Assembly (NCBI GenBank): GCA_009881125.1
Contig: WXFH01000006.1
Span: 20,094 to 84,093 of the forward strand
Length of the DNA stretch: 64,000 nucleotides
Reading direction: 5' to 3'
Origin: Acidaminobacter sp.
GTDB taxonomy: Bacteria; Bacillota_A; Clostridia; Peptostreptococcales; Acidaminobacteraceae
Under the pieces are notes generated by a model. It was not told where the DNA came from, ran no database searches, and saw nothing but the letters and a program-made list of their open reading frames with translations. Positions 18,806-27,802 of this stretch are shown here, one piece after another. Position numbers and translations under genes: made by a program. Positions within the stretch are counted from its first letter, which is position 1. The number at the start of each line of letters is the position of its first letter.

Positions 18806-18921
18806 TTTTTCATGCCTCCTGAATTTCATCAATTTGTGTTAGTGTCTCATGCAGGACCCCAAAAGGCCTCTGCCGATGGTCTCAGCTGCGCAGCACTTTT
18901 CAGAACCGCCTCTTTGCAAAT

Positions 18922-18957
18922 AAAAAAGCCCCTTCAGAAAAGAAGAGGCACTTCAGA
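18922..18957 (-). terminator. Regulatory terminator of the metK leader
   Basis: GCCTCTTC and GAAGGGGC pair around TTTTCT and are followed by TTTTTT on the minus strand, between the SAM-I aptamer and metK. It is the expression platform: SAM binding favours this hairpin. Confidence 0.88.
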
Positions 18958-18970
18958 CTACTTAAGCACA

Positions 18971-19123
18971 CCTCATCTCTCAGCCGTCCAAGTCGCGACT
19001 GTAGGATTTAGCACCTTTTTACAGAACAAGCGCAAGGTTTGCATATGAAATGCATACTTTCACCGTTCGTACCGGTTGCCGGGTTTCATTGGGCCTATTC
19101 CCTCCACCACTCTCAATAAGGAT
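18971..19123 (-). promoter_or_regulatory. SAM-I (S-box) riboswitch
   Basis: Read on the minus strand, the leader contains the S-box core segments in order: GAGAGTGGTGGAGGGA, GGCCC, TGAAACCCGGCAACC, GGTGCTAAATCC, and GACGGCTGAGAGATGAGG closing P1 (CCTTAT with ATGAGG). The downstream metK gene and a terminator hairpin fit SAM-responsive attenuation. Confidence 0.97.
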
Positions 19124-19149
19124 TCAATTATTTGTTTTTGACCATTGAA

Positions 19150-19178
19150 ATTATAGCACAGGCATTATTGGATAGCAA
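19150..19178 (-). promoter_or_regulatory. Sigma-A promoter of metK
   Basis: TTGCTA, 17-base spacer, TATAAT on the minus strand. The predicted start site is about 20 bases before the riboswitch aptamer. Confidence 0.85.
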
Positions 19179-19276
19179 CCTATTTTTTTATTCCCTATCT
19201 TTGTAACCATTTCGTAAGGTCATTGTAATAGGCCGCTCCGGGAATTTTAGTATAATTGGTTTGGGAAGGTGATTCT

Positions 19277-22111
19277 ATGCAACCACAATTTATCCGCATT
19301 GGGCGTAAATTTGCTACAGCCGCCCTTGCCCTGTCACTTATCACCTCGTCAGCTTTTGCTGACTATCAGCTTTATTATCAGAACAAAACAACCGAAACCA
19401 TTACAAACGGTGTGCAGTACGAAAAACTGCTTCGCCTGACGGATGGAGGCTGGGTCAACGTCAACGTCCTGAAAGTTGATCTGCAAAACACAAATCTCAA
19501 AGTTAAACCCATCTATCCGACGCTTTTGTCCGCAAAAGCCAGTTTATCGAACATCTCAAAATCTTATGACAATCTCATCGGCTCTGTCAACGCTGACTTT
19601 TTTGATCCGGCGACAAGCTCGACCCTTGGTCCCATTGTAGATGAGGGCGACTTGGTCACGACACCAAATGGCGATACTCGCTTTGCCGCACTCAATATTA
19701 CAGATTACGGCGTCCCATTCATTGATTATTGGGCTGACTATGAAATGAGCCTTTCAAATGGCAGTTACACAATGTCATTGAATTACATCAACAAGCCTTA
19801 TCTGAATTACGACCGCGCCATCGTCTTTGATTCTAAATGGGCAGCAAAATCCTTTGGTAAAACAGCCAATGTCGCGATTCTTGAAATGTATGTCGAAAAC
19901 GGTGTTGTCAGAGGCTTTCAGGAAAACGGAAACCCTTATCCGCTCACTGAAAACACCTTTGTCGTCGCAGCTGTAGGCACTAAAATCAAGGAACTGCGGG
20001 ACAACTTCCGTGTTGGTGACACGGTGGAGATCGACTACAGCGACTCACTGAAAAATATTGACTTCACCATAGGCGGCGGCTCCGTCATGGTAAAGGACGG
20101 TAAACCCGTCAGTACCTACACGTTGAATATCGCCGGTCAACATCCAAGAACGGCAGCCGGGATCACGAAGGATAAACAACAATTGATCCTGCTTACGGTT
20201 GACGGCCGAACCAATAATTTCAGAGGCTTGAATCAACCCGAGCTCTCCCAGCTTCTAATAGAGCTTGGCGCTTATGACGCTATCAACCTCGACGGTGGCG
20301 GCTCTACAACTATGGTCGTCCGTCCGGTTGGCTCCACTGACCTCGACGTGGTCAATACCCCTTCTGACGGCGCAGAGCGCAGGGTACACAATGGCATTGG
20401 CGTGATCAGCACTGCTGAAGGCGGCACATTGGATCTGATTCTGTTGGAAGCCGCTCAGTCCGGAATTTTTGTCAACGCGCCGCTTGAGCTGTCTCTGAAA
20501 GGTATTGACGCCAACCGAAGCCCGGTCGAGATCGATCCGGCACAAATCAGCTGGTCGGTGACAGGCGTTGACGGCAGCTTTACCGAGGAAGGCTTTGTGC
20601 CTGCTTCTTCCGGCAAAGGTGTTATCACTGCGAATTATGGCGGCTTGACCGCTTCAAAGACTATTGAGGTCTATAAAGACGCAGTGGACCTGATCATCAA
20701 GCCATCCTCACTCCAGTTGAAGCTTGGCGAAACAGGAAACTTCAAGTTGTTCGCCATTGACGCGACCGGGCATCAAGCTGAGCTGCCAACAGATTTCGCG
20801 ACATGGACCATTCCGGATCAACTGATCGCATTGAATCCTGACGGTACTTTCACTGCGGGAGTCAATCCAGGTAAAGGCGTGATTGCCGTGGAATATAATG
20901 GCATCAAAAAGCATTTGCCAATTGCAGTCGGCGAGTCCCATACGGTTCTGTTTGACTTTGAGCAGCCATCGGCAACCTTCCTTGGGTATCCTCAGGAAGT
21001 GACAGGAAGCTTCGTACCGCTTAAATTCAGCCCGAACGGCTCAATGGGCGGGCGGCTGATCTTTGACTTCTCGAAAACGGAAGCGACCAGAGCTGCTTAT
21101 GTCATGCTGGGCGAAACCGGCGTCACCCTTCCGGAAGTCCCTGATAAGCTTGGCTTGTGGGTCTTTGGCAACTACGGCTACGAGCACATGCTAAAAGTCA
21201 AGCTCGTGGATGCTGACGGCAAAGCAGTCAACCTTGAACTCGCGCCGAGCATCAACTGGGAAGGCTGGAAATTCGTTGAAGCGGCTTATCCAAACGACTT
21301 AAAAGCGCCAGTCAAAGTGGAACGCATTTACGTGGCTGAGGATAACCCTGCGAGAAAAGATCGCGGTGTCATTGTAATAGACCAACTGGTCTCTATCAAG
21401 AAGAATGCCCTGGAAGTCAACCTCCCGGATGACGTAAATAAGCTGCCTAAACTTGAGTCTCAAAAAGTCAATACAAACGGCGGCACAACACTTCTAGTCT
21501 ATGGTGGCTTTGAAGCAGGTACGCTTCTGAACGGCACTCCCGGGTCTAAGACGGATACCACCTATCTCAACTACGTCAACGCCGCAACACAGCTTAACAG
21601 ATCCTCCAAGACCTATTTTGCAGGTCCTGTCGATTCTATGCTCGGCAACCTCATGGGTACTGAGGTTGTGGCTTCCAGCTACAGTGAATTTATTTCTGAT
21701 CAGGTAGCCGTTGTCACCCTGAATGTCAAGAACAAGTCGATCATCAAATCGAACGCCAAGCAATGGCAGTCCTTCCTGGCGCGCACTAATGCCATGATCG
21801 CCGGAAGCGGCGAGAAATCCCTTATGATCGTCACCAACTCCACCCTCGACTTCTCAGATAAACTTGAAGAGACTCTCTTCTACGAAAAGCTTGAGCAGCT
21901 CTACAGTAAGGGGATTCGCACGACGATTTTCAGCGGCGGCGCTTCCAAAGATCCTGACCTACGCCTGACACGATACGCCAGCGTCGTCGACGTTCAGTCA
22001 CTGACACCTTCCAGCACCTTTGACCTGAAAACAGGAGCCAAGGCAGTTGCTGTCAACCTGAAGGATGGCGCGATCACTTATCAGCTCAGAACAGTAACAT
22101 TAAAGAAATAG
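19277..22111 (+). CDS. Secreted NAGPA-type phosphodiester glycosidase protein
   Basis: 944 residues. A signal peptide covers about residues 1-30 (ATAALALSLITSSAFA). Residues 50-390 match the phosphodiester glycosidase (NAGPA) domain: SVNADFFDP, HPRTAAGITKDK, LILLTVDGR, YDAINLDGGGSTTMV and RRVHNGIGVIS are its hallmarks. Ig-like segments follow (about 400-560), then a beta-rich region, then a C-terminal 220-residue domain resembling the part of phosphatase-like proteins that handles a lone item (LVYGGFEAGTLLNG, MIVTNSTLDFS), which I cannot assign. Likely acts on wall or exopolysaccharide outside the cell. ATG 19277 chosen for AAGGTGAT; a TATAAT lies 21 bases before it. Confidence 0.88.
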   Translation: MQPQFIRIGRKFATAALALSLITSSAFADYQLYYQNKTTETITNGVQYEKLLRLTDGGWVNVNVLKVDLQNTNLKVKPIYPTLLSAKASLSNISKSYDNLIGSVNADFFDPATSSTLGPIVDEGDLVTTPNGDTRFAALNITDYGVPFIDYWADYEMSLSNGSYTMSLNYINKPYLNYDRAIVFDSKWAAKSFGKTANVAILEMYVENGVVRGFQENGNPYPLTENTFVVAAVGTKIKELRDNFRVGDTVEIDYSDSLKNIDFTIGGGSVMVKDGKPVSTYTLNIAGQHPRTAAGITKDKQQLILLTVDGRTNNFRGLNQPELSQLLIELGAYDAINLDGGGSTTMVVRPVGSTDLDVVNTPSDGAERRVHNGIGVISTAEGGTLDLILLEAAQSGIFVNAPLELSLKGIDANRSPVEIDPAQISWSVTGVDGSFTEEGFVPASSGKGVITANYGGLTASKTIEVYKDAVDLIIKPSSLQLKLGETGNFKLFAIDATGHQAELPTDFATWTIPDQLIALNPDGTFTAGVNPGKGVIAVEYNGIKKHLPIAVGESHTVLFDFEQPSATFLGYPQEVTGSFVPLKFSPNGSMGGRLIFDFSKTEATRAAYVMLGETGVTLPEVPDKLGLWVFGNYGYEHMLKVKLVDADGKAVNLELAPSINWEGWKFVEAAYPNDLKAPVKVERIYVAEDNPARKDRGVIVIDQLVSIKKNALEVNLPDDVNKLPKLESQKVNTNGGTTLLVYGGFEAGTLLNGTPGSKTDTTYLNYVNAATQLNRSSKTYFAGPVDSMLGNLMGTEVVASSYSEFISDQVAVVTLNVKNKSIIKSNAKQWQSFLARTNAMIAGSGEKSLMIVTNSTLDFSDKLEETLFYEKLEQLYSKGIRTTIFSGGASKDPDLRLTRYASVVDVQSLTPSSTFDLKTGAKAVAVNLKDGAITYQLRTVTLKK

Positions 22112-22117
22112 CCTTAC

Positions 22118-22173
22118 AAAAAACACAGCCGTGAAATTGGCAATCCACCAGTTTCACGGCTGTAATCTTTTTT
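22118..22173. terminator. Bidirectional terminator
   Basis: ACAGCCGTGAAA pairs with TTTCACGGCTGT (12 bp); an A-run lies on the left and TTTTTT on the right, so it serves both the plus-strand gene ending at 22111 and the convergent minus-strand gene ending at 22186. Confidence 0.9.
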
Positions 22174-22185
22174 GCAAATTCTAGG

Positions 22186-23100
22186 TTATGCCGCGAGCAG
22201 CGCGACGAACAACGGAATAGTCGCGATCGACAGCAGTGTGGAAATGAAGATAGCACGGCTGGCAAGCTGATAATCGCTCCCGTACTGAGCCGCTATAACG
22301 GCTGAATTAGCCGCAGCCGGCATTGCTGATATAACCACAGGGACGCCGAGCAGCAGCCCCTCAAAGCCCATGGTCATAAGTACAAAATAGACGCAGATAG
22401 GCATGATCAGCAATCTCAGGAGGGAAAAGGCGTAGACCTTCCAGTCCATGGTCAGTTGCTTGAAATCGCTGTCCGCTAAAATAAATCCAATAAACATCAT
22501 AGACAGCGGCGTTGTCATGGATCCCACTAAAGTCAGCGCATCAAATATTGGAGCCGGCAGCTCCACCGACATCAGAAACAGGATAAAACCGGTCACAATG
22601 GCAACCAGACTGGCATTGACATGAAACTTCTTCGAGTGGACACTTGCTGAATCCGTATGGCGCTTCAGCACATGAACGCCATGGGTCCACACCAGAAAAG
22701 AAAACGGCAGATTGTAGATCGCCGCGTAAAAGACCCCCTGTGAACCATAAATCAGATTGATGACCGGGTATCCCATGTAGCCAAAATTCGAGAACAAAAT
22801 TATGTACTCATAGACATCCATGGCTTTGCCGTCTACTTTCAGAAGCCAAGTCGCCGGTTTGACCATGAGAATGCCAAACACGTAAACTGAGAGAGAAATG
22901 ACTAAAAACATAGCGCTGCTCTTCAGGACGGAGGGGGAAAACTCCATATTCATGGACGTAATCAAGAACGCCGGCAGCGTGACATTGAGGACCAAACCTC
23001 CCACTTCCCGGATCACGTCATCCGTGACGACTTTAAGCCGTTTGACGAATGCGCCAATCACTATGAGCAAAAATATGACAAAGACTTGCTGAAGTACCAT
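22186..23100 (-). CDS. AEC-family membrane transporter
   Basis: 304 residues with about ten hydrophobic segments and family signatures such as LVLNVTLPAFL in the N-terminal half and SAMPAAANSAVIAAQYG in the C-terminal half. Members of the auxin efflux carrier family in bacteria move organic acids such as malate; the substrate here cannot be told. ATG 23100 has AAGGAG eight bases upstream; a TTG two codons earlier is rejected. Confidence 0.9.
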   Translation of the reverse strand: MVLQQVFVIFLLIVIGAFVKRLKVVTDDVIREVGGLVLNVTLPAFLITSMNMEFSPSVLKSSAMFLVISLSVYVFGILMVKPATWLLKVDGKAMDVYEYIILFSNFGYMGYPVINLIYGSQGVFYAAIYNLPFSFLVWTHGVHVLKRHTDSASVHSKKFHVNASLVAIVTGFILFLMSVELPAPIFDALTLVGSMTTPLSMMFIGFILADSDFKQLTMDWKVYAFSLLRLLIMPICVYFVLMTMGFEGLLLGVPVVISAMPAAANSAVIAAQYGSDYQLASRAIFISTLLSIATIPLFVALLAA

Positions 23101-23167
23101 TGGCAACGCTCCTTAGCTGCAAACCTGTAACCAGGCTCACCTCCATCCCCATCACTGCTTGGGAGGG

Positions 23168-24319
23168 TTACAGATATTCAAAGAAATCTGACAGACCGCT
23201 ATTGATAAAATCGTATAATAACGGCTGATCTGCTGAAAAATCGCCCACTTTGGACAGGTACTGGCTAAGGTGACCATCGGCAAAACGCTTTTCAATGGTT
23301 TTCAGCGTTTCCTGGTCAAATGCCGCAACCAGCAATTGGTGGGACTCTGTCACAAAATAATTGGCAAAGACGTCGCCATTCAAATAGTAGATCCATTCCG
23401 ACACATGAGCATTATCTTGATTGAACTCCGTGAAAAGCTCCCCCGCCAGGTAACTGTTGGGCATGAGCTCTGGCATGGACGTCTCAAACTCCGTGATAAA
23501 CGCCGGGTCAAGTATGCTGTATAGGGTGATGTATTCCGTCTTGCGCAGCATGAAGGACGCCTCCACCGGGGATACCGCCAGCTGGTGCTTGAGCTCGCAG
23601 CTTCCAATCCAGCGGTGTGGATGATCTGGCAATTCGTTATGAAAGACAAGATCAAAAATGCGGACAAAATAGCCATTTTCATTTTCAATCAGAGCTTCAC
23701 AGCGGAAATGCCCGGGTTCGGTCCCTTCTTTGACAATATTTTTGAGAAGTGTCGACTTCGGACCGTCCAAACGCTCGTCCAAGACGAGATCCCCCAGGTA
23801 CAGAATACCCTCGGCATCCTGGCCATGGAGTCTCATGAGATAATAATGAAGATGCTCACATTCCGAGGCCGGAGACGGACCAAGACGTTCAAAAAGCTGT
23901 ATGGCGCCTTCTCTGCCCAGTCCGTTTTTCTCATAGTCCTGCAAAATGAAACTGTACTGTGGCAGAAAATCATAGATAGCGTTTGGCGACTCCGGATCCA
24001 CCGCATGAGCCGTAGCGACGAGATACGCGAACTCCGCGTAGGTAATGGGTTTAAAAGCGCCGCCAAGGCCTCCGGTCATCTCCAGGACCCGCTGCTCGAT
24101 GCGCTCTTTTTCCATGGCGTCAAACTCATCATAAGCGTCTATGCCGTAATCCTCATAGTCTAAATGCAAAAGCTGATACAAGGTTTTTGATCCATCAATC
24201 CGCCAGCGGGCGACGACGCCAACAACACCCATAAGCCTGGTCGCCGTCGCTTGTGCGTCTATGAGCTCCGCTCGCTGTGAAAAAGGGCGGGAAAACCGCC
24301 CTTCTATTACTTTTCCCAT
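23168..24319 (-). CDS. Protein of unknown function
   Basis: 383 residues from ATG 24319 (AAAGGA six bases upstream). No signal peptide or strong membrane segment. The sequence is acidic and rich in aromatic residues (LLHLDYEDYGIDAYDEFDA, CEHLHYYLMRLHGQDAEG). I recognise no family. The last residues, rich in phenylalanine and tyrosine (DFINSGLSDFFEYL), look like a packed helix. It lies 19 bases after the phosphoglucomutase gene and probably shares its transcript. Confidence 0.75.
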   Translation of the reverse strand: MGKVIEGRFSRPFSQRAELIDAQATATRLMGVVGVVARWRIDGSKTLYQLLHLDYEDYGIDAYDEFDAMEKERIEQRVLEMTGGLGGAFKPITYAEFAYLVATAHAVDPESPNAIYDFLPQYSFILQDYEKNGLGREGAIQLFERLGPSPASECEHLHYYLMRLHGQDAEGILYLGDLVLDERLDGPKSTLLKNIVKEGTEPGHFRCEALIENENGYFVRIFDLVFHNELPDHPHRWIGSCELKHQLAVSPVEASFMLRKTEYITLYSILDPAFITEFETSMPELMPNSYLAGELFTEFNQDNAHVSEWIYYLNGDVFANYFVTESHQLLVAAFDQETLKTIEKRFADGHLSQYLSKVGDFSADQPLLYDFINSGLSDFFEYL

Positions 24320-24338
24320 ATCGTTTCCTTTCATGCGG

Positions 24339-26027
24339 TTAGACAGCAGGCACTAACCGGCTCTGCACCTCTTTTGCAACCGCGTCTGCCCTTGTTTTCG
24401 CCTCTTCACCGGAGGTCGCCACGGACGAGACATAGATTTTGAGTTTTGGCTCTGTGCCCGATGGTCGAATGGCAAACCAAGTGCCGCCTTCGAGCTCATA
24501 TTTGACGACATCTGACTTCGGAAGGCCGGTAGGGTCATTTTCAAAGTCAGTTATTTTTATGGTTTTGAGGCCGGCAACGACATCCATGCGGTCATTTCTG
24601 GCATTTGCCATGATCTGGCCGATTTGCGCCATGCCGTCCTTGCCCTCTCGCTTCAGGTTTACGAGTGTCTCAAAGTGGTATCCGTACTCTCTGTAGAGCG
24701 CTTCAAGGCGATCCAGCAAAGATTGCTTGCGTTTATAGTAGTACATCAGCATTTCGATAATCCAGACCGTAGAAATAACCGCATCCTTGTCTCTGACATC
24801 CGTTCCAATCAAATAGCCATAGCTTTCTTCATAACCAAAGAGGAAAGTTTTTGAGCCATCTTCATACTGGCGGATTTTTTCTCCTATAAATTTGAAGCCC
24901 GTCAAGGTGCTGACCACTTCAATGCCATTTTTCTTCGCTATAGCCGCGCCAAAATCCGAGGTGACGATTGTATCCAGGACAACCGGATTCTTTGGAAGCT
25001 CACGCAGTTGAGAGATCATGTAATCCAGAAGCAATCCGCCCGTTTGATTGCCAGTCAGTTTAATGTAATGTCCCAGGTCATCTCTGACAACGACACCCAC
25101 GCGGTCGCAGTCCGGGTCCGTGGCAATGGCCGCAGAAGCGCTATAAAGTTCAGCATAAGCCACAGCACGCTCGTAGGCTTCCATTTCTTCCGGATTTGGC
25201 AGCTTGATGGTGGTAAAATCGCTGTCTTCTTCCATTTGCTCGAGGACAGGGATCAATCCTTTGAAATTGAGCGCCTCCAGCGCTTTCACAACCGGCCGTC
25301 CGCCAGTCCCGTGAAGCGGTGTGAACACTACCTTAAAGCCTTCAGGCGGATTCTGAAACATTGAAGGCGTGCAGGTTTTTGAGACAACACCATCAATGTA
25401 AGCCTGATCCACGGATTCAGACACAATTTCAAGAAGTCCTTTTGCTTTGGCAGCGGCCTCCTCCATATAAGAGACATCTTCAAAGGATTTGACCGCCAGA
25501 ACATCCTCAATGACTTTGTCCGCCTCTTCAGGCACGAGCTGGCAGCCATCCTCCCCGTAGACTTTGTAGCCATTGTACTCAGGAGGATTGTGGCTGGCGG
25601 TGATGACAATGCCTGCGGATGCATTCAGATGGCGAACGGCAAAGGAAAGCTCCGGCGTCGTTCGAACACCTTCATAAACATAGGCTTTAATGCCGTTGCC
25701 GGCCATAACCAAAGCAGCCTCCAAAGCAAACACTTTGGAAAATCTGCGCGTATCATAGGCTATAACTATAGCGGGCTCTGGTCTTGCACCCCGTTCGAGT
25801 ATATACTTGGCAAATCCCTGGGAGGCTTTTCGAATCACATAGCGATTCATTCGGTTTGTCCCTGCGCCTATGATGCCCCGCATGCCGCCTGTACCAAATT
25901 CCAGGTCTTTATAAAAGCGTTCCTCAATTTCCTTGGCATTGTCTTTTAGAGCCATAAGCTCCAGACGTGTGTCCTCATCCACATAAGGGCTGTCTAACCA
26001 ATGCTGGTACACTTTTTGAACGTCCAT
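24339..26027 (-). CDS. pgcA: Phosphoglucomutase/phosphomannomutase
   Basis: 562 residues, the length of the PgcA-type alpha-phosphoglucomutase of Bacillota. The active-site serine is Ser145 in TASHNPPEYNGY; DPDCDRVG binds Mg; GYEESYGY selects the sugar; RPSGTEPKLKIY binds phosphate near the C-terminus. It interconverts glucose-1- and glucose-6-phosphate, feeding wall glycolipid or glycogen precursors. ATG start with AGGAGG. Confidence 0.94.
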   Translation of the reverse strand: MDVQKVYQHWLDSPYVDEDTRLELMALKDNAKEIEERFYKDLEFGTGGMRGIIGAGTNRMNRYVIRKASQGFAKYILERGARPEPAIVIAYDTRRFSKVFALEAALVMAGNGIKAYVYEGVRTTPELSFAVRHLNASAGIVITASHNPPEYNGYKVYGEDGCQLVPEEADKVIEDVLAVKSFEDVSYMEEAAAKAKGLLEIVSESVDQAYIDGVVSKTCTPSMFQNPPEGFKVVFTPLHGTGGRPVVKALEALNFKGLIPVLEQMEEDSDFTTIKLPNPEEMEAYERAVAYAELYSASAAIATDPDCDRVGVVVRDDLGHYIKLTGNQTGGLLLDYMISQLRELPKNPVVLDTIVTSDFGAAIAKKNGIEVVSTLTGFKFIGEKIRQYEDGSKTFLFGYEESYGYLIGTDVRDKDAVISTVWIIEMLMYYYKRKQSLLDRLEALYREYGYHFETLVNLKREGKDGMAQIGQIMANARNDRMDVVAGLKTIKITDFENDPTGLPKSDVVKYELEGGTWFAIRPSGTEPKLKIYVSSVATSGEEAKTRADAVAKEVQSRLVPAV

Positions 26028-26046
26028 GTTGATCCCCTCCTAAATG

Positions 26047-27321
26047 TCATGTTGTTTTCAGCAGTTCCTCAAGAACCGTAGCGAGCAGTTGGTCCCTGAT
26101 GGTATTTAAATATAACCCGTTGCTCTTCAAAACATCAGGCAGCCAGCCCGGAATTTTTTTCCGGTCTTCTACCTGAATCAGAGGCTCACTGGAAAGGACC
26201 TCTTTTGACAACGCAACATCACTGATGATTCGAAAGCGGTCGATCCCGACTTTCTCGGCGCCATACTCCATCAAAGACAGGGCAATCTCAGCATAGGAAG
26301 CTGATGCATCAAGCTTCAGCAGTTCACAGAGCTTAGGAATGAGATCCTCAAATAAAAGCCTCTGAGGACTCTTATCCTTGATTCCAAGCAGCTCGGCAAG
26401 TTTGCCTATGACCGCTTCATCCATCTGAGAAAATCGCTCTATGTAGTAAAAATTATCACGCAATTGATCCACGTAATATTGACTGCCTTTGTATTTTCTG
26501 TAATGCTTCAGCGTATCAAAATACCCCATCTTCATATTGCGGTGAAGGGTTTCAGGAATCACTTCCAGCGTTCTTCCCAAATCTCCGGAAGGATATAGAC
26601 GCGTGATTTCAAGACCCGCGCTGTCGAACTTTTGCTTCAGCCCCAGACCCTGAGACTCAACACAGATGATCTCTTTGAAGCCCTTTTGCTGAAGAAGCCT
26701 TACCGGCAGGTTGTCGTAGAAGCCGCCATCTATGTACAGCTTCCCGTCAATGCGTTCGAGTTTAAAGACCGGCAGATTGGCGGATGCCATCAGATACTCT
26801 GCAAGCATGCCGTCAGGCACTTCCGACAGATAGACATCCAGAGGCTTGAAGTCAGTCAGCGAGACGGTCACAAAGCCAAAGACTTTTTGAGATCTTCGAA
26901 TGACCTCCTCCCGGACCGTACTTTTTAAAAGCCGTCTGAGAGGCGTGATATCCAGACCGCCTTCAGCGATGAACCGCTTAAATGATGCTCTGATTTTATT
27001 TAAATCTTCCGTTTCAAGATCCATGCGAATAATCTTGTCCATGAGTTTCTCGTCGCCATTAAAAACCAAAGACGGCTTCATGTTGTACCATATTTCCCAT
27101 GCCAGTTCAAAGTCATCCTGAAGAATGTAGGCACCATTGATCGCGCCTATAGAAGTTCCGGCAACCCCGTCAATTTCGATGCCCAACTCTCTGAGCGCCT
27201 TCCAGGTACCCATATGATAGGAACCCTTGGCACCTCCGCCTTCGAGTACTAAACCCGCCAAATCGATCCCTCCAATACTGGGATTTAAAGGCAACTGACT
27301 TGGTTGCTCAGCCGCGCTCAA
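26047..27321 (-). CDS. Patatin-like phospholipase
   Basis: 424 residues. The patatin domain fills about residues 20-215: oxyanion loop LEGGGAKG, nucleophile elbow GTSIG (Ser57), and the catalytic aspartate Asp198 in YIDGGFYDN, so the Ser-Asp dyad is intact. The C-terminal 200 residues have no recognisable domain. Starts at TTG with AAGGT upstream; the next methionine would cut the oxyanion loop. Ends 19 bases before phosphoglucomutase. Confidence 0.9.
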   Translation of the reverse strand: MSAAEQPSQLPLNPSIGGIDLAGLVLEGGGAKGSYHMGTWKALRELGIEIDGVAGTSIGAINGAYILQDDFELAWEIWYNMKPSLVFNGDEKLMDKIIRMDLETEDLNKIRASFKRFIAEGGLDITPLRRLLKSTVREEVIRRSQKVFGFVTVSLTDFKPLDVYLSEVPDGMLAEYLMASANLPVFKLERIDGKLYIDGGFYDNLPVRLLQQKGFKEIICVESQGLGLKQKFDSAGLEITRLYPSGDLGRTLEVIPETLHRNMKMGYFDTLKHYRKYKGSQYYVDQLRDNFYYIERFSQMDEAVIGKLAELLGIKDKSPQRLLFEDLIPKLCELLKLDASASYAEIALSLMEYGAEKVGIDRFRIISDVALSKEVLSSEPLIQVEDRKKIPGWLPDVLKSNGLYLNTIRDQLLATVLEELLKTT

Positions 27322-27340
27322 CTAAGACCTTACGCTCTTA

Positions 27341-27778
27341 CTAAAGTCCTTTATTCTCAATGACAGCAAACATAAGCATGCCTTTGCACGCAATTTCACC
27401 ATCCACATAGGCGATGGCCTCACCTTTTCCAATGCCGCGGCGGAACGCGTGCAGCACGACTTCCATTCTGAGCTGATCTCCGGGTACAACCTGACGTTTA
27501 AACCTTACCTCATCTATACCCGCAAAAACGGCAAGTTTTCCTTTATTTTCTTCCAAACTCATTAACGCAACCGCACCGACCTGAGCAAGGGCTTCAACAA
27601 TCAGCACACCCGGCATGATAGGATTCCCCGGAAAATGCCCTTGAAAAAAGGGTTCATTTACAGATACTGACTTTATACCCACCGCGCTTTTCCCAGGCTC
27701 AAAATTTTCAATTCGATCCACTAGCAAAAATGGATAACGGTGAGGAATGATTTTTTGAATTTCTATACTGTTTAACAT
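27341..27778 (-). CDS. fabZ: (3R)-hydroxyacyl-ACP dehydratase FabZ
   Basis: 145 residues, standard size. The active-site motif [19 protein letters not shown] contains the catalytic histidine and, further on, glutamate. It removes water from 3-hydroxyacyl-ACP in fatty-acid synthesis. ATG with GGAGG. FabZ lies in the mbl neighbourhood in Bacillus as well, which supports the conserved gene order. Confidence 0.96.
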   Translation of the reverse strand: MLNSIEIQKIIPHRYPFLLVDRIENFEPGKSAVGIKSVSVNEPFFQGHFPGNPIMPGVLIVEALAQVGAVALMSLEENKGKLAVFAGIDEVRFKRQVVPGDQLRMEVVLHAFRRGIGKGEAIAYVDGEIACKGMLMFAVIENKGL

Positions 27779-27802
27779 GTTTGACCTCCTTAGCTAATCC
27801 GG

